Shown piece after piece: positions 34,591-46,858 of a DNA stretch of 64,000 nt (position 1 is the stretch's first letter; each line of letters opens with the position of its first letter). The stretch comes from Hysterangium stoloniferum. Its lineage: Eukaryota; Basidiomycota; Agaricomycetes; Hysterangiales; Hysterangiaceae. A program made the position numbers and the translations under genes. Location of the stretch: positions 62,001-126,000 of the forward strand of contig WHVD01000063.1 in NCBI GenBank assembly GCA_015178975.1, read 5' to 3'. The notes below the pieces were generated by a model, which did no database searches, had not been told where the DNA came from, and saw only the letters and a program-made list of their open reading frames with translations.

Positions 34591-35130
34591 TGCTCGACAT
34601 TGTACACTGTACCTTCTTGATATGTCATATATGTCCAATTGTGAAGAGTCATAGAAATTCTAACCATTTGATATATGAAGAATATTGACTCTCTAGGTAC
34701 AATATCCTGTATTAACTATCAAAGTACAATGCAGGCATAAAAGGGATTGGTCACCATAAGTAACTGTGAGGTAACTAGAGGTGACTAAGATGGGAATAGG
34801 ATTGACCTTTATGGTACAATCCTGAATGGAATAGATCCAATGAAGTGGGACAAAAATAAAAATGGTTCACAGAAAAGAATAGAAATGTGCAAGGAGATAC
34901 TGGTAGTGACGAGTGCATTTGAGTAATAAGATTTGAACTTTGACTACAAAGTAAGAAGCTAAGAGTGATGTGTGAAGTCTTAACTTGTAGCTGTTTGAGA
35001 TAGCTGAGACAATACCCCAGTCATGGCTTGCAGGACACTTCAAAAGGGTGTCTTGGGCAAGTTGTGGTTATGGGGTAAAGTGTCTGAGTTCCCAGTTATG
35101 CCCACTAGTGTACACAAGACTATGGTACTG
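34591..35130. other. Unassigned repeat-island sequence
   Basis: About 540 bp without recognised coding sequence. It may be more of the LINE, but I cannot read protein from it. TACTG at its right edge is the target site of the following LTR. Confidence 0.35.
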
Positions 35131-35951
35131 TGTTGCGACTGGAATGCCCACCGGACTCTGGGCACTAACTTATACGCACCTGCACCCTATACACACCAAT
35201 TGTCAGTTTACTGGAATTCCCGCCAGACTCCATACATCAGACTTGTCCACATTCGACTTCATTACTTCATGTATCAGTCACCGGAATATTCGCCAGACTC
35301 CGTCCCTGTCTATGTCCGACTCTGTCCCATGCATCAGTCACTGGACCCCACTCAGAAAACCTGTCATCCCTCTAACTGAGCCCCATTCCCGTTATAGTCA
35401 AATGACCTGTCACAATTCGGACTCCACTCCCGCTCCATTCCCATTATTGTTTTATGACCTGTCATGATTCAGACTCTGCTCCATTCCATTCCATTCCTAA
35501 CACCAAGTTTGGTGTTTACTTATCTTATTTTATGTTTGTTAGTTTCGTTTTCATTATTACTGGATTTGGTACGTTATTCATTCCACAGTCTATATAGTCT
35601 GGCAGATGTTGTACATACAATCCAGTCAGAAAATCAGCTTAGATTCTCCCCAGTAATCTAGTACATTTTCTGCTCTAAACTCCTCTTTGAATTGCACCAC
35701 TCTCGCTAGTTGGAGCCCATGGGCTCCAACGCATCTATCACTCAATGTCTGACTTATCTCTCTCGACCCACAACCTCTTGACCCATGACCCCTCAACCCA
35801 CGAACTCCGCCCAGACTCCCCAGGATTCCCGTCTGCCTGTTTGAAATTGGACAACACAATCTCGTGAGGGTGCAGCCTATAAGCTGAAGCCAAGTCCTAC
35901 CAGATTTCCCACAGGTTTCTCCGGAAATTCTCTGTGTATGCACCCTTAACA
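35131..35951 (-). mobile_element. Solo LTR, family LTR5 (821 bp)
   Basis: The plus-strand ends are TGTTGCGACTGG and CACCCTTAACA. TACTG flanks both sides (35126-35130, 35952-35956). The core word is on the minus strand near 35880-35900, which sets the orientation by analogy with LTR1. Confidence 0.88.
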
Positions 35952-36110
35952 TACTGTATGTATGCACCCATAAGAGTCTACGTACCCACAGGTGTACATA
36001 TATCTTTGAACTAACACAAATGGATTTAAATGAAGAATAATTTAGTTAGAAAATAGTAGAAAATAAGAGAAAAATCTAAGAAATATAATACAATGAATTG
36101 GTTATATTTC

Positions 36111-37650
36111 TGTTAAGTTCTGAACAAAGATCTGCAGATAGTCCTGTGGAGGTTTCTGGTAATTACAGTAATTCTGAACACACTTTCTTCCGGACTGTTA
36201 AGTTCCGAACAAAGATCCACGGATAGTCCCATGGAGGTTTCTGGTAATTAATTCAGAACACACTTTCTTCCGGGAATTGTCCCACAGAGTCCCCAGGTAA
36301 TAAGTCCGGGGAAGTTCTGGGGATTAGTAGTACAAGACAGTGTATCAGAATAATTACCAGAAAGGTATGGTGGTGCTGAGATGGACTTGGCTTCAGCTTA
36401 TGGGCTGCACCCTCGTACACTCATTCAGGTGTCCATATTTCGAGCTGACAGAATGCATACAGGAAGTAGATTCCAGAGTTCCTGTGGAAGTTCTGGGAAT
36501 TGAGTGTGCAGACAGACAAGAGGACTTGAGACTTGTTTGAGGGTCAAACTTGTTTGAGGGTCAAACTTGTTTGAGGGTCAAACTTGTTTGAGGGTCAAAC
36601 TTGTTTGAGGGTCAAACTTGTTTGAGGGTCAAACTTGTTTGAGGGTCAAACTTGTTTGAGGGTCAAACTTGTTTGAGGGTCAAACTTGTTTGAGGGTCAA
36701 ACTTGTTTGAGGGTCAAACTTGTTTGAGGGTCAAACTTGTTTGAGGGTCAAACTTGTTTGAGGGTCAAACTTGTTTGAGGGTCAAACTTGTTTGAGGGTC
36801 AAACTTGTTTGAGGGTCAAACTTGTTTGAGGGTCAAACTTGTTTGAGGGTCAAACTTGTTTGAGGGTCAAACTTGTTTGAGGGTCAAACTTGTTTGAGGG
36901 TCAAACTTGTTTGAGGGTCAAACTTGTTTGAGGGTCAAACTTGTTTGAGGGTCAAACTTGTTTGAGGGTCAAACTTGTTTGAGGGTCAAACTTGTTTGAG
37001 GGTCAAACTTGTTTGAGGGTCAAACTTGTTTGAGGGTCAAACTTGTTTGAGGGTCAAACTTGTTTGAGATTGAAACTGGATTATAAGTACATGAATGTAG
37101 CAGACTTATATAGACTTTGAAATGTAATAATACCAAATCCGGTATTAATGAGGGGCAGAACTATTAAACATAAAATGAAACAAGTCAATACTAAACTGGG
37201 AATTAGGGACGGAACGGAACAGGAGCAGAGAACGAATCATGACAGGTCATTAGACCATAATGGGAATGGGGCTCTGTTAGGGGGGTTCCGGGGAGTCTGG
37301 TCAGGGTCCAATGACTGGTCTGTGAGATACAGAGTGTCGGGTGTATATAGGGTGGAGTTTGGAGTCCGGTGGAGTCCGATGACTGGTACATGAGACACAT
37401 GACAGACTGTTTGACCATAACGAGAGCAGGGTTCTATGCTCTGTTAGAGGGGTTCCGGGAAGTCCGGTTGGAGTCTGGTGACTGGTCCATGAGATACAGA
37501 GAGTCGGGTGTATATAGGGTGTAGTCCGGGTCCTGGCAGGTTGTCCGGTAGTGGGTATAGAGAGTTGGGTACAGATAGGATGGGTGCATACAGAGAGTCA
37601 GGTATAAACAAGTTGATGTGCGGGCTCCAGCGGGAACTCCGGTTGTAACT
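36111..37650 (+). mobile_element. LTR family LTR5 copy with satellite array
   Basis: It starts TGTTAAGTTCTGAACAAAG and ends GGTTGTAACT. The first 85 bp are repeated in tandem at 36196-36280. The core word GGACTTGGCTTCAGCTTATG is near 36384-36403. A 17 bp satellite fills 36532-37076. No target duplication was found, so this copy may be rearranged. Confidence 0.75.
36532..37076. repeat. 17 bp satellite, about 31-32 near-perfect copies
   Basis: The unit is TTGTTTGAGGGTCAAAC. Within it GTTTGA and TCAAAC are perfect reverse complements around GGG, so every unit can form a 6 bp hairpin. Copies are virtually identical until the last, which degenerates (GATTGAAAC). Spacing is exactly 17 bp. Confidence 0.95.
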
Positions 37651-37853
37651 ATACAATATAGAAGGTCAGGAGCATGTAATCTTTCTTCTTTGATTGGGGT
37701 TCATTGGTTACAAAATGAATTCTTTCAGGAAGTATGAATCCTTCATAAAAAACCATACCCAAGTACTTGACCTTATGTATATGAGGGGTTGAATGATTGG
37801 CTTAAGTATGAGTCTGTGGGTCACATTTGGTAGGTTTTTTCTATGGGGCCCCT

Positions 37854-39643
37854 TGTTAGGACCCTCACTCTTTTGGGCCCCCACAACCTGGTCTTACCTT
37901 GATAACCTTTCCAGAACCCCAACATCAGTGCCTCAGACTACAGAGCCACTGCCTTGGGACCCCAACACTTGGTTTATGTTGACATCCCTGTCTTTCAGCC
38001 CCTGAAACTTGTTCTTCAGCACTCCAACATTGGAGCCCCCAGGACATGGCACCACCTCCTCAGCACCCTGAAACATGTTTTGTTGTAGATTACCCCTTTA
38101 GGCATTCTGTTCCATCTCCATTCTGATACTCTCCCTTCATCCATTCTATGTACATGTAAACGTTATTTGCCACCTCATACCTTTTAAAATACTTTTGTTA
38201 CATCACATTTAGTTCTAGCTTGTTCCTTGTTCCTTCCAATACTTCTTTTGACCTCTCATGACCTCTTGCTTCTCTAATCGGCCTTCTGATCATCCATCTC
38301 ACTGTAGTATAAAGTCTTTCTCATGTATGCTACAGTTCTCTAGTGTTAAGAGCAGAAACTGACAGATGTCGGCTGGCCGACAGGGACTGAATGGAAGGAC
38401 TTGGCTTCAGCTTATGTGCTGCGCCCTCGCAAGTTACCGTCAGGTGTCCTTAAATTTCGGGTGGGTGAAAACTAGTCCTGTCAAGTAAACCTCTCGGTAA
38501 ACTACCGATCGGAAACCGAAGGATAAGTTGAGGGTTGGGTTGAGGGGTCGGAGACCAAGAGTTGGAGGCTGAGAGAGTCAGAGACTGAGAGAGTCAGAGA
38601 CTGAGAGAGTCGGAGACTGAGAGAGTCGGAGACTGAGAGAGTCGGAGACTGAGAGTGTCGGAGACTGAGAGTGTCGGAGACTGAGAGTGTTGGGGACTGA
38701 GAGTGTTGGGGACTGAGAGTGTTGGGGACTGAGAGTGTTGGGGACTGAGAGTCGGAGATTAGAGGTTGAAGTCGTAAATGTAGGTTGAATCGTAAATCGG
38801 ATGGAGTCGGAATGTGGTGGTCGTGAATAGATAATGGAGTCGGAAATTAGAGGGTATCTAAGTTGATCTAAGTTGATATTCTAAGTTGATATTCTGATTG
38901 TCTAGTAGTTACATTACAGCGGGTCTTATATACGAGTTATCAGCGTCTAGAAACTACTAACTAAGGGAAGAGCGGAAAACGGCATTGACAAATAAGCTTG
39001 ACTAGGAACCGGAAGGTTACGATAAGATCGGAAGCCGAGATTTAACCGAGAGTGGAATTACGAGAAAAGGGAATAGTCCATGGGCTACAGGTATATATGG
39101 GCATATGTGAAACATAGAGTAAAACGGATCATCATAATGAAAGGGGACATATCAAAGCATAACCAGATGGTAGAGTATATTTTGACAGGGGTGTAAACGA
39201 GGTTTGATCGCCGTGAAGGTATACGTCAGTGTCGGGTATTCCGAAGGTTGCCGAAATGATGACTTGATCAATAACTTGGAACATCGATAGACTGTAGTAT
39301 TCTCGGAGACCATCGGGTTGCGACATGGGTTACGACACGGTCGTAACATCTAGTTTGAAACTTGACCTAGATTACCCTCCTCTTGTTTAAGTCCTCTTTA
39401 CTCTACAACTCTTAGTATTTTTGGCCCTCCAGTTGATTGAGCTAAGTGTTGTCTTTAGTCTTTATCATACTATCTGCTCTGTTTGAAATGCTGGAGGAAC
39501 CTAACAGTTCATGTGAGGGTGCAACACATACATTGAAGCCAAGCACCACTTTGCCTTATAGAATTGGACCCTCAATTAGTACAATTCACCATTTTCGGAC
39601 CTCCAAATCATCCCCTTTTTGCCCCCTTGCTTAGACCTTAACA
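37854..39643 (-). mobile_element. LTR family LTR4 (inverted), split by an LTR1
   Basis: Plus-strand ends TGTTAGGACCC and GACCTTAACA, with CCCCT and CTCCT flanking (4 of 5 match). It carries the core word on the minus strand near 39520-39545. The LTR1 at 38344-39348 interrupts it. Confidence 0.8.
38344..39348 (+). mobile_element. Solo LTR, family LTR1 (1005 bp), nested in LTR4
   Basis: It starts TGTTAAGAGCAG and ends GGTCGTAACA with a perfect TCTAG duplication (38339-38343, 39349-39353). Internal 16 bp array at about 38565-38755. Closest in sequence to the copy at 32537. Confidence 0.9.
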
Positions 39644-39835
39644 CTCCTTTGCTTGAGAAGTCATGGAGGTAATTTGACTCTGTCTCCTCATTGTAGTTTG
39701 ATGCTCTGTAGTTTGATTCTCCTGACCAATTCCTAATTGTAGAAGATAATGCCATCCTTTTCCTTCCTACTATTATTTCCCACTGCTCAGAGATGTACAT
39801 GGGGTGCCTCTGTTGCTAGCATCAGTCAGTGAAAT

Positions 39836-40999
39836 TGTAATCCCGTCGTCAATTGGGATCACTGGCAGTCACACAAGTTGACAGGACCACGGTGTATTGT
39901 CCAGAGCAGAACAAGATACAGGCAAGTGCAGCGTACGGTAAGATCTAAGGTCCTGAAAACTTCCCGGCTACTTATACCATACAACACGGTGATTATGTAA
40001 TCATGTAAAACTAAAGGGTCCGTGCGTAAGACTGGGGGCACCAGGATTACACCCCTCCCCACACAAAAACCAACCCACCACCCCAGATTCAACCCTGCTG
40101 GACCTCCTCTGTTAATGTGGAGCTTCAGGCAGTGGAGTCTGTATCCCGACCAAAAAAACACACAGCAGCGGTGGAAATTGATACGGCACTAAAAAAACAA
40201 ACAAAAAAAAACAAGGGAATCCAAAATAATGGCTTCTAATCGTCAATTCTTCACATAAAACATTTCTCCAAAATGCAGGTGCTCGACTACGGTGCGGGGC
40301 ATGCGGGGGCGCCCGTACGTGTGCAGTGTGCAAGGGTGTGCGGCAGCATGGATGTGGATGTGTGTGCATGTGCACGTACGTGTGGGGGCGCTTGACGACG
40401 GTGCGGCAGCATGTGTGGGTGCACAGGTGCGCGTATGTGTGCAGGGTGCGCAGCGGTGTGGCAATGTGGATGTGTGCGCGTGTGAGGGTGTGGCGGTGCG
40501 TATTTGCATGGGGAGCACTTGCAAGGGTGTGCGGTGGCACGTATACATGAGGTTGCGAGGCGTGTATGGGACAAGGGAGTGTGGAGCCCTAGGGAATGTG
40601 AACGAGCGGTCTGATGAGTGAATGGTGGTGATGCAGATCAGGTTCGACCAGGAAGGTAAGAAGTTGGTTTCTTTTGGAAGGAACGAATGAGATCCAGTGG
40701 AACGAAAGAGCCAAGGGTTTGGAGGGCCAAAAACAATGAAGTGCTGGATGAGAAATAACAAATGGCCGGTGTCAAAAAAAAAGTGTAATCCCGTCGTCAA
40801 TTGGGATCACTGGCGATCACACAAGTTGACAGGACCATGGTGTATTGTCCAGAGCAGAACAAGATACAGGCAAGTGCAGCGTACGGTAAGATCTAAGGTC
40901 CTGAAAACTTCCCGGCTACTTATACCATACAACATGGTGATTATGTAATCATGTAAAACTAAAGGGTCCATGCGTAAGACTGGGGGCACCAGGATTACA
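39836..40999 (-). mobile_element. Small LTR-flanked element without genes (TRIM-like), 1164 bp
   Basis: Two direct 216 bp repeats, 39836-40051 and 40784-40999, start TGTAATCCCGTCG and end GGATTACA. They are nearly identical and flanked by a perfect GAAAT duplication (39831-39835, 41000-41004). Read on the minus strand, a purine tract GGGGAGGGG lies directly before the second LTR and a TATA-like GGTATAAGTAG is in each LTR, so I orient it minus. The 732 bp inside contains no retroviral-type domain but a GC-rich CA/GT and CG-rich simple-repeat tract (40290-40560). Open frames there are low-complexity. Non-autonomous; presumably moved by another element's enzymes. Confidence 0.88.
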
Positions 41000-41699
41000 G
41001 AAATCCATCCATTTTTATCCTGAGAGAGGGGAGATTACTACAGGAGTTTTATCACCTCCCATCCTCCCCTGTTCTCATCTAGTGTGTTTAGATAGAGTCC
41101 CTATCTTGGTGCTTTTCTTCTTCTAATCCTCCTGCTATTCCACCCTCCATTGTTGGTGCTTAATCTCTTCTTCTGTAGAGGGAAAAAGGTTGCACAGCTT
41201 GGGGGGGAATGTTATCCCAACTACCATGAACATTGGCCCAGGCATTACCCAACAAGAGCTGAGATGTGGATGAAGAAGCCTCTGCATTACCCTTATTGTG
41301 CTCAATGCTTTCTGTATGAGGCAAGGGAGTGGGGTGCATGGTGGTGGTAGAAGAAGGGGTAGTTGTTTGGGTTCAGGGGATTCTCTTGAAGTTAGGGAAT
41401 TTAGGCTTGGCTTGTTGGCTTTGTGACATGGCATGGTTGTTCAGGTGTTCAGGAGGGTGTGAAGAGAGAGATATGGAGGAGATAAGAGAGATGTGAAAAT
41501 TTTTAGTGAATTTACATTTCCTTTATATTAATTTAAACCCTGCTCAGCTGTCAATGTGAAGAGGTTGAGAGGGGAGAGGGGGAGGCTGATTACAAATTTA
41601 GATGGATAGAATGATAAGATTGTATTCCTAACCATGGGAAAGGTAGCATATAGCCCATTAAATCCCATAAATGGCTTTGTAGGCCCTAAGGAGCACAGG
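41000..41699. other. Repeat-island sequence next to Gypsy B
   Basis: No recognisable coding domain. The G-run GGGGGGGAATGTTATCCC near 41201-41218 resembles a polypurine tract followed by an LTR start, but no partner was found. Confidence 0.35.
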
Positions 41700-42408
41700 G
41701 GCATTTCAAAGGTTATTGCTGTTTAACCAAGTATCCTCTTCTGGTCTGTATCCTTTCCATTGAACTTGACAGAGCAGTCAATTTTGATGCTTCTTATGTC
41801 CTACTATCATTTCAACCTCATACTCTTCATCCTTGTTGTTTAGTTTTCTTGGGTTCTTGAGTTGAGTCCTCTGTCCAAATTCCTTGGGAGAGAAATGATA
41901 TTTTTTGAGATGATCTCTGTTGATGACCAGATGCATTTGGTATTCAGAAGGAATTCTAAGTTGGAAGACTTTGGGAGTTGATCCTTTCTAAGACTTTGAA
42001 TGGTCCTATTTGCCTTTGGATGAGCTTCCACTCACTTCCTTTGGCTTCAACTAGCTCAAGGGAATGGGGGTTGATCAATATGTAGTCCCCTTCCACAATC
42101 TCTTCCACAGGTCTCAGTTTTTTATTGTAGCTATGAGCCTGGGTCTCCTGAGCTCATGCAATCGAATCCCTTGCCATCTGCCAATGATTCTCTAGCTCCA
42201 GAATCCACTGGTCAGCAATTGGGCTATTGGACAGTTCTCTAGAAACTACCAGGTCATCTCCTAAACAATGAGACATTCCCCTCAGTAGGTATCCCATCAA
42301 CAAGAAGGCTGGCATGTAGTTCATTGAACTGTATACCATGGAGTTGTAAGTGTGAGTCACCACTTGAATCCACTTGGACCATTCTTCTTTTGAGGAGGTG
42401 CAATAAGC
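41700..42408 (-). mobile_element. Gypsy B fragment: integrase C-terminus and chromodomain
   Basis: Minus-strand remnants read EEWSKWIQVVTHTYNSMVYS and MNYMPAFLLMGYLLRG (integrase core end, 42250-42410), ENHWQMARDSIA, then further down the chromodomain fragment VQWKGYRPEEDTW near 41730-41770. Chromodomain after integrase identifies a chromovirus-type Ty3/Gypsy element. It is cut off at 42409 by an LTR2 copy, and the rest of pol is not seen next to it. Confidence 0.7.
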
Positions 42409-42928
42409 TGACATGAATCAAATTTCCTTCAATCTAGTCAAACTATAATCATAATATTTTCTACTAAACCAGATACAGAAGCCTTGTTCAACAAAGTATA
42501 AATTTACCCTGTCGATGAAGTGAGAGGCTAATACCAGTCGTGAAGGCTCACAGATGTTAATGTCAAAGAGTTTCAATGATTATGAAAGATAAGATTGAGA
42601 GTGAATTAATAATACAAACAACTAATGTACAGTGGACAGATTTTCTGACTGAGATCCTTTGCTCTTCTCATTGCCCTTTTATGCCTTTCTTTGTTAAACT
42701 ATGATTATACTATGACCTATGAATGAAATCATATATGACGTTGAAATGAGACAAGTCAAATGTAAGTTGAATGTTCATCGAATAAATTCAAGGGTGTCGA
42801 AGATGTTGAGTAGAATGTTGAGTCAAGAGTTTTTGTTGAAGATGAGTTGAGATGTCAAAGATGAGTTGAAGAGTTGTCAAAAGTTACCTTGAATATTTTG
42901 TGACAATGTTGTGACAGTGACAGTGACA
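42409..42928. mobile_element. LTR family LTR2 copy
   Basis: It starts TGACATGAATCAA and ends among three GTGACA repeats. It aligns along its length with the solo copies at 51023 and (inverted) 46066, sharing ACCCTGTCGATGAAGT and GAGGCTA. No target duplication found. On the minus strand it is directly preceded by the purine tract AAAGGGAGGA, so it may be the 3' LTR of the minus-strand Gypsy A, though 1.5 kb lies between. Confidence 0.65.
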
Positions 42929-44492
42929 GTATCCTCCCTTTGTGACCAAGTCCACAAGGTAGGAGTTTGAAAAATTTTCATCATCTATTTTCATCATCAA
43001 TCAAGCAATGTCTGATGTCGAATTTGAAGGATTTGGTTCCAAGACTGAGTTTTTGGGTTTTGGAAATGATAATAATGAGGTTATTGGCACAGGTAAGTGC
43101 AAGAAATGATTGTAGATTGTGCTGAGCCATTCAATAAGGCAATTTGCAAAGGTGTCAAAACACAATGGGAGTTCAAAGCTAACATAGAATTCATAAGTTT
43201 TTCATTTTGTCAAATTTTCTTCGATATTAACTTGTTTTTTTAGTTGCACGATGTGTTTCAATATGAATTTTTTGTGCAAGAAAATGAATGCATCATTGAA
43301 TTGTGATTGTTGCAATAGGCTTCATCACCCATGTTAGGAGGATAACCCAAAACTTTAAAGATTATTTATCCACTAAAGTATATATATTTATATTGTTTGT
43401 TGTAAGATTAATATTTAATCAAATTCAGTTGATTAGGTATCACTCTGAAGAATGCAAAAATATTAATATTTATCCTATATCTGACAAAATTTAGTCAAAC
43501 AATCATCTGTAGATTATTCTTTTGGAATAAATTGCACAATGGGGATTGGTACTCCAGATAGTTCTGGTTAACTCTCTAAACCAACTAAATTTAAATTATA
43601 TGAAATATATTTGAAAGTTTGCTTGTATACAACAGAATACATCATAACCCAAAGATTAAGTCATAATCCAAATAATCTTGTTTAACCCAAATGATCTTGT
43701 TTAACCCAAATGATCTATGTTAACCCAAATAATCTTGTGTAACTATATCATTTGTGTGTATTTTAAAAGGGCATGCATATTTTAAAGATGAAATTTCAGG
43801 TAATTAAATATAAACTCATAGAATAAGTTGTCATGGCCAGAAGGATAGACTCACTTAGAAAATATGAGGATTATTCAGTAAAATTTTGTATATTCAATAA
43901 AGTGTGACCATCCTCCTTATTGGACCATTAATAGGCCAGCTGGAAAACTGTGTCACAGTTGGAACAAAAGCTGAAATGTAATTGAAGAATCAGATGGTGA
44001 GGTTGAAAATGGTAGTCCCGAAATTTGGAAACTCGGTCAAAGGAAGAATGCCCATTGAAACATCAATTTGAGAATGTCAGCTTTTTTGAGAAGGTCAGGA
44101 ACAATTCATCAAATGGTTGAAAATGGGTCAGAAAATGACTTGAAGAATGAAATTAAATCAATGTGGGAAGAAATGTTGAAAATGTTGAAAATGATTGAGG
44201 ATTTAATTGGTGAGGTAAAATTGTTCAGGATGATTTTTTGTTCTGTCAAAGAAATTAGTTGAAAATGGCGAGTTTAATGAGGGAACTGATATAAGTGTTA
44301 ACAGTGGGAGATTTAGAGGGGAATGGTTTAAAAAGATGGCAGATTTGAGAGAAGAGGGAATTAATGATATGTAGTTTTGATAATTTGATTTTTAATTGAT
44401 TTTTTTGTGTTTTGTGATTTGAAGTTGTTTTTTGATATGTCAAATAAAGGTTGAAAATAATGTTGAAATATTTTCAAGTTGAAATTTCAATG
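42929..44492. other. AT-rich repeat-island sequence
   Basis: Very AT-rich. It contains a diverged repeat (43310-43620) also found at 53865-54150. A short plus frame from ATG 43009 (MSDVEFEGFGSKTEFLGFG) ends at a good splice donor GTAAGT at 43094, hinting at the first exon of a lost transposon gene. A further frame at 44068-44262 is Lys/Glu/Met-rich. No domain recognised. Confidence 0.4.
43310..43620 (+). repeat. Dispersed AT-rich repeat, copy 1
   Basis: Shares many words in the same order with 53865-54150: TTATTTATCCACT, ATTAATATT, GACACTCTGAAGAATG-like, AGTCAAACAATCAT, TGTAGATTAT and CTTTTGGAATAAATT, ending AAATTTAAATTATAT. Confidence 0.75.
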
Positions 44493-46065
44493 TCATGGAA
44501 GATTTGGATATTTTTGATGAAATTCTTTGATAAGGTCAAATGCATGTTCGAGATCTTGAGATCCTAACCAAGAAGCTTCTTCATCTGTCCCTTCATATCC
44601 TAACCAAGCAACTAAATATTGTAATGAATCTTTATATCTTTTGTTGAATTTTGAATCCAAAATTTCATAAATTTCATAAATCAGTGGTGAAGGTGGTTGT
44701 TTTCGATTTGGGAAAGTATTGGGATACAATGGTTCTAACATAGAGATGTGAAATATGGGATGAATTCCTTTGAGATGATTGGGGAGTTTTAATGTAAGAA
44801 TGAGATCCAGGTTGAGTGATAATTTCAAAAGGACTTAATAATTTTTCTGATAGTTTTTTCCAGGGTCGAGTTGTTCAAATATAGTCAGATTGTACAAAAA
44901 CTTGAGAATGGATCAGAAAAGCGATTGCTTCTTTTTGATGTATGTCAGCATATTTTTGATAGCATAATTGAGCTTTCTGGATATTTGATTTGAGATGTTT
45001 ATGTAAAGCTTCGAGATCTGTTGTATAATTGTGAGCAAGAGCAGAAGCTAGATCTTTTTCAGGGTGAATTTCTGACAACAGATGATAACCTTTATTAGCA
45101 AAAAATGGTGTTTCACCAGTTGTTTTGGAAGGTGCATTGTTATAAGTGAATTCGGCTAGAGGGAGTAATTCTGCCCAATTGTCTTGTTGATAATTGCAAT
45201 ATATTCGTAAATATTGTTCCAGAGTTTGATTGACTCATTCAGTTTGTCCATTGCCTTCAGGATGATATCCTGAAGTGAAATGTAATTTCATGTTGAGAGC
45301 TGTTCTGAGAGATTGAAAGAAATGCAATACAAATTTGGATCCTTGATCGGAGGTTACATGACTTGAACTCCATGTTTTGAAAAGACATGTAATATGAAAA
45401 GTCAAGCGAATTTGGGAGTGTTGATTATAGTATAAGTTGGAATGAATATTGCTTGTTTTGATAGTCAATCAATGATTACAAGTATTGAGTTGTAACCATT
45501 AGAGGTCAGTAATTGTTAGATAAAATCCATCGAGATTGAATGCCATGGTTGAAGAGGAATCAGAAGTTGTTTAAGTAATCCAATGGGTTGATGCCATGGA
45601 GTTTTCGATTTTGTACATGTTACACATGATCAAATAAAATCTTGAATGTCTTGTTGAAGTCATGGCCAAAAGAAATCTCGATATATGTATTGTTTGATAT
45701 GTACATTTTTGTTTGTCCAAAATGACCTGCAGTAATATGATCATGTCTTGATTGAAGAATTTGAAGTTGAATATTTTGATAATTGGGAATGTAAATTCTG
45801 TTTTGAAAACATAAAAAGTCTTGTTCATTTCATTGCCAATCTTCTTTGACATTGTCAGAAATCTGTCAAATTTTGTTGAGAGTAAATTAATCTTCTTTTT
45901 GAGTTTTTAATATATCTTTTAATAGTTGATCAGTGTCCATAATCAAAGTAGCTTTTCTTGCTATTGAAAGATAATATGTTACACAAAGGGAAGCATTAAT
46001 TTGTTTATTTGTAAATACCAGTCAAAGATTGGTCAGATTCTTTTTCAAATAATCGGGTTTGTTCA

Positions 46066-46481
46066 TGTCACAACTGTCACAAGTCACAATATTGTCATAA
46101 ACATTCAAAGGTAATATTCGACAACTTTTCGACTCAACAAACCCGAACATTATTCAACAACATTGAATCTCTTTCAACATATCTCATTTCGACATCACAA
46201 ATGATTTCATTATTAGATCATAATATAGTCATAATGATATGAAGAAAAACATAAAAGGGCTACGAAAGGAGTGAGGGAAGTCAGTCAAAATATTTGTAAA
46301 TTAGTGATATTAATAATCTAACTTGTCATAACTTCTTCGACAATACTTCTGTGAGTTCTCATGACTGGTAATAGCCTCTCACTTCATCGACGGGGTGAAT
46401 ATATACTTCGTTGAACGAGGCTTTCGAGTTCGATCAGTAGAATATTATTCGACTTTATTGAAGAATAATCGATTCATGACA
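46066..46481 (-). mobile_element. Solo LTR, family LTR2 (416 bp), inside Gypsy A
   Basis: Plus-strand ends TGTCACAACTG and CATGACA, with a perfect GTTCA duplication (46061-46065, 46482-46486). Inverted relative to the copies at 42409 and 51023. It splits Gypsy A between RNase H and integrase. Confidence 0.9.
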
Positions 46482-46858
46482 GTTCAGATAGATGTCATTT
46501 CTTCTTGAAAGAATATCTGTTTTCAAATTTAGTTTTCCTGGTTGGAATTGAATAATTAAATTGAAAGTTGATAAATATTCAGCCCATTGAGCTTGTCGTT
46601 GAGACAGAATTTGAGTTGTCACAAAATATTCGAGATTCTTGTGATCTGTTAAAACTTCAATTGGTTCTTTTGTTCCTTCAAAATAATGTTGCCAAATTTT
46701 GAAAGATTCAAATATTGCCAATAATTCTTTGTCATAAGTATCGTAATTAATTTTGAAAGTTGAAAGAGTTCTTGAATGATAGGCAATGGGAGGAATTTCA
46801 TTATCAAGAGTCGGCATGGAAAATATTGAAGCTATAGCATGATCAGAAGCATCAGTTT

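Noticed and set aside
36532-37076. Possible CRISPR-like array (regular repeats with a palindrome)
   Set aside because: The 17 bp units are directly adjacent with no spacers, in a fungal nuclear context; it is a satellite.
40112-40800. Overlapping His/Thr/Cys-rich minus frames
   Set aside because: They come from the CA/CG simple-repeat tract inside the TRIM-like element.
41135-41434. Proline/Leu-rich minus frame next to Gypsy B
   Set aside because: Low-complexity and without Gypsy domain; the chromodomain end lies upstream at about 41730.
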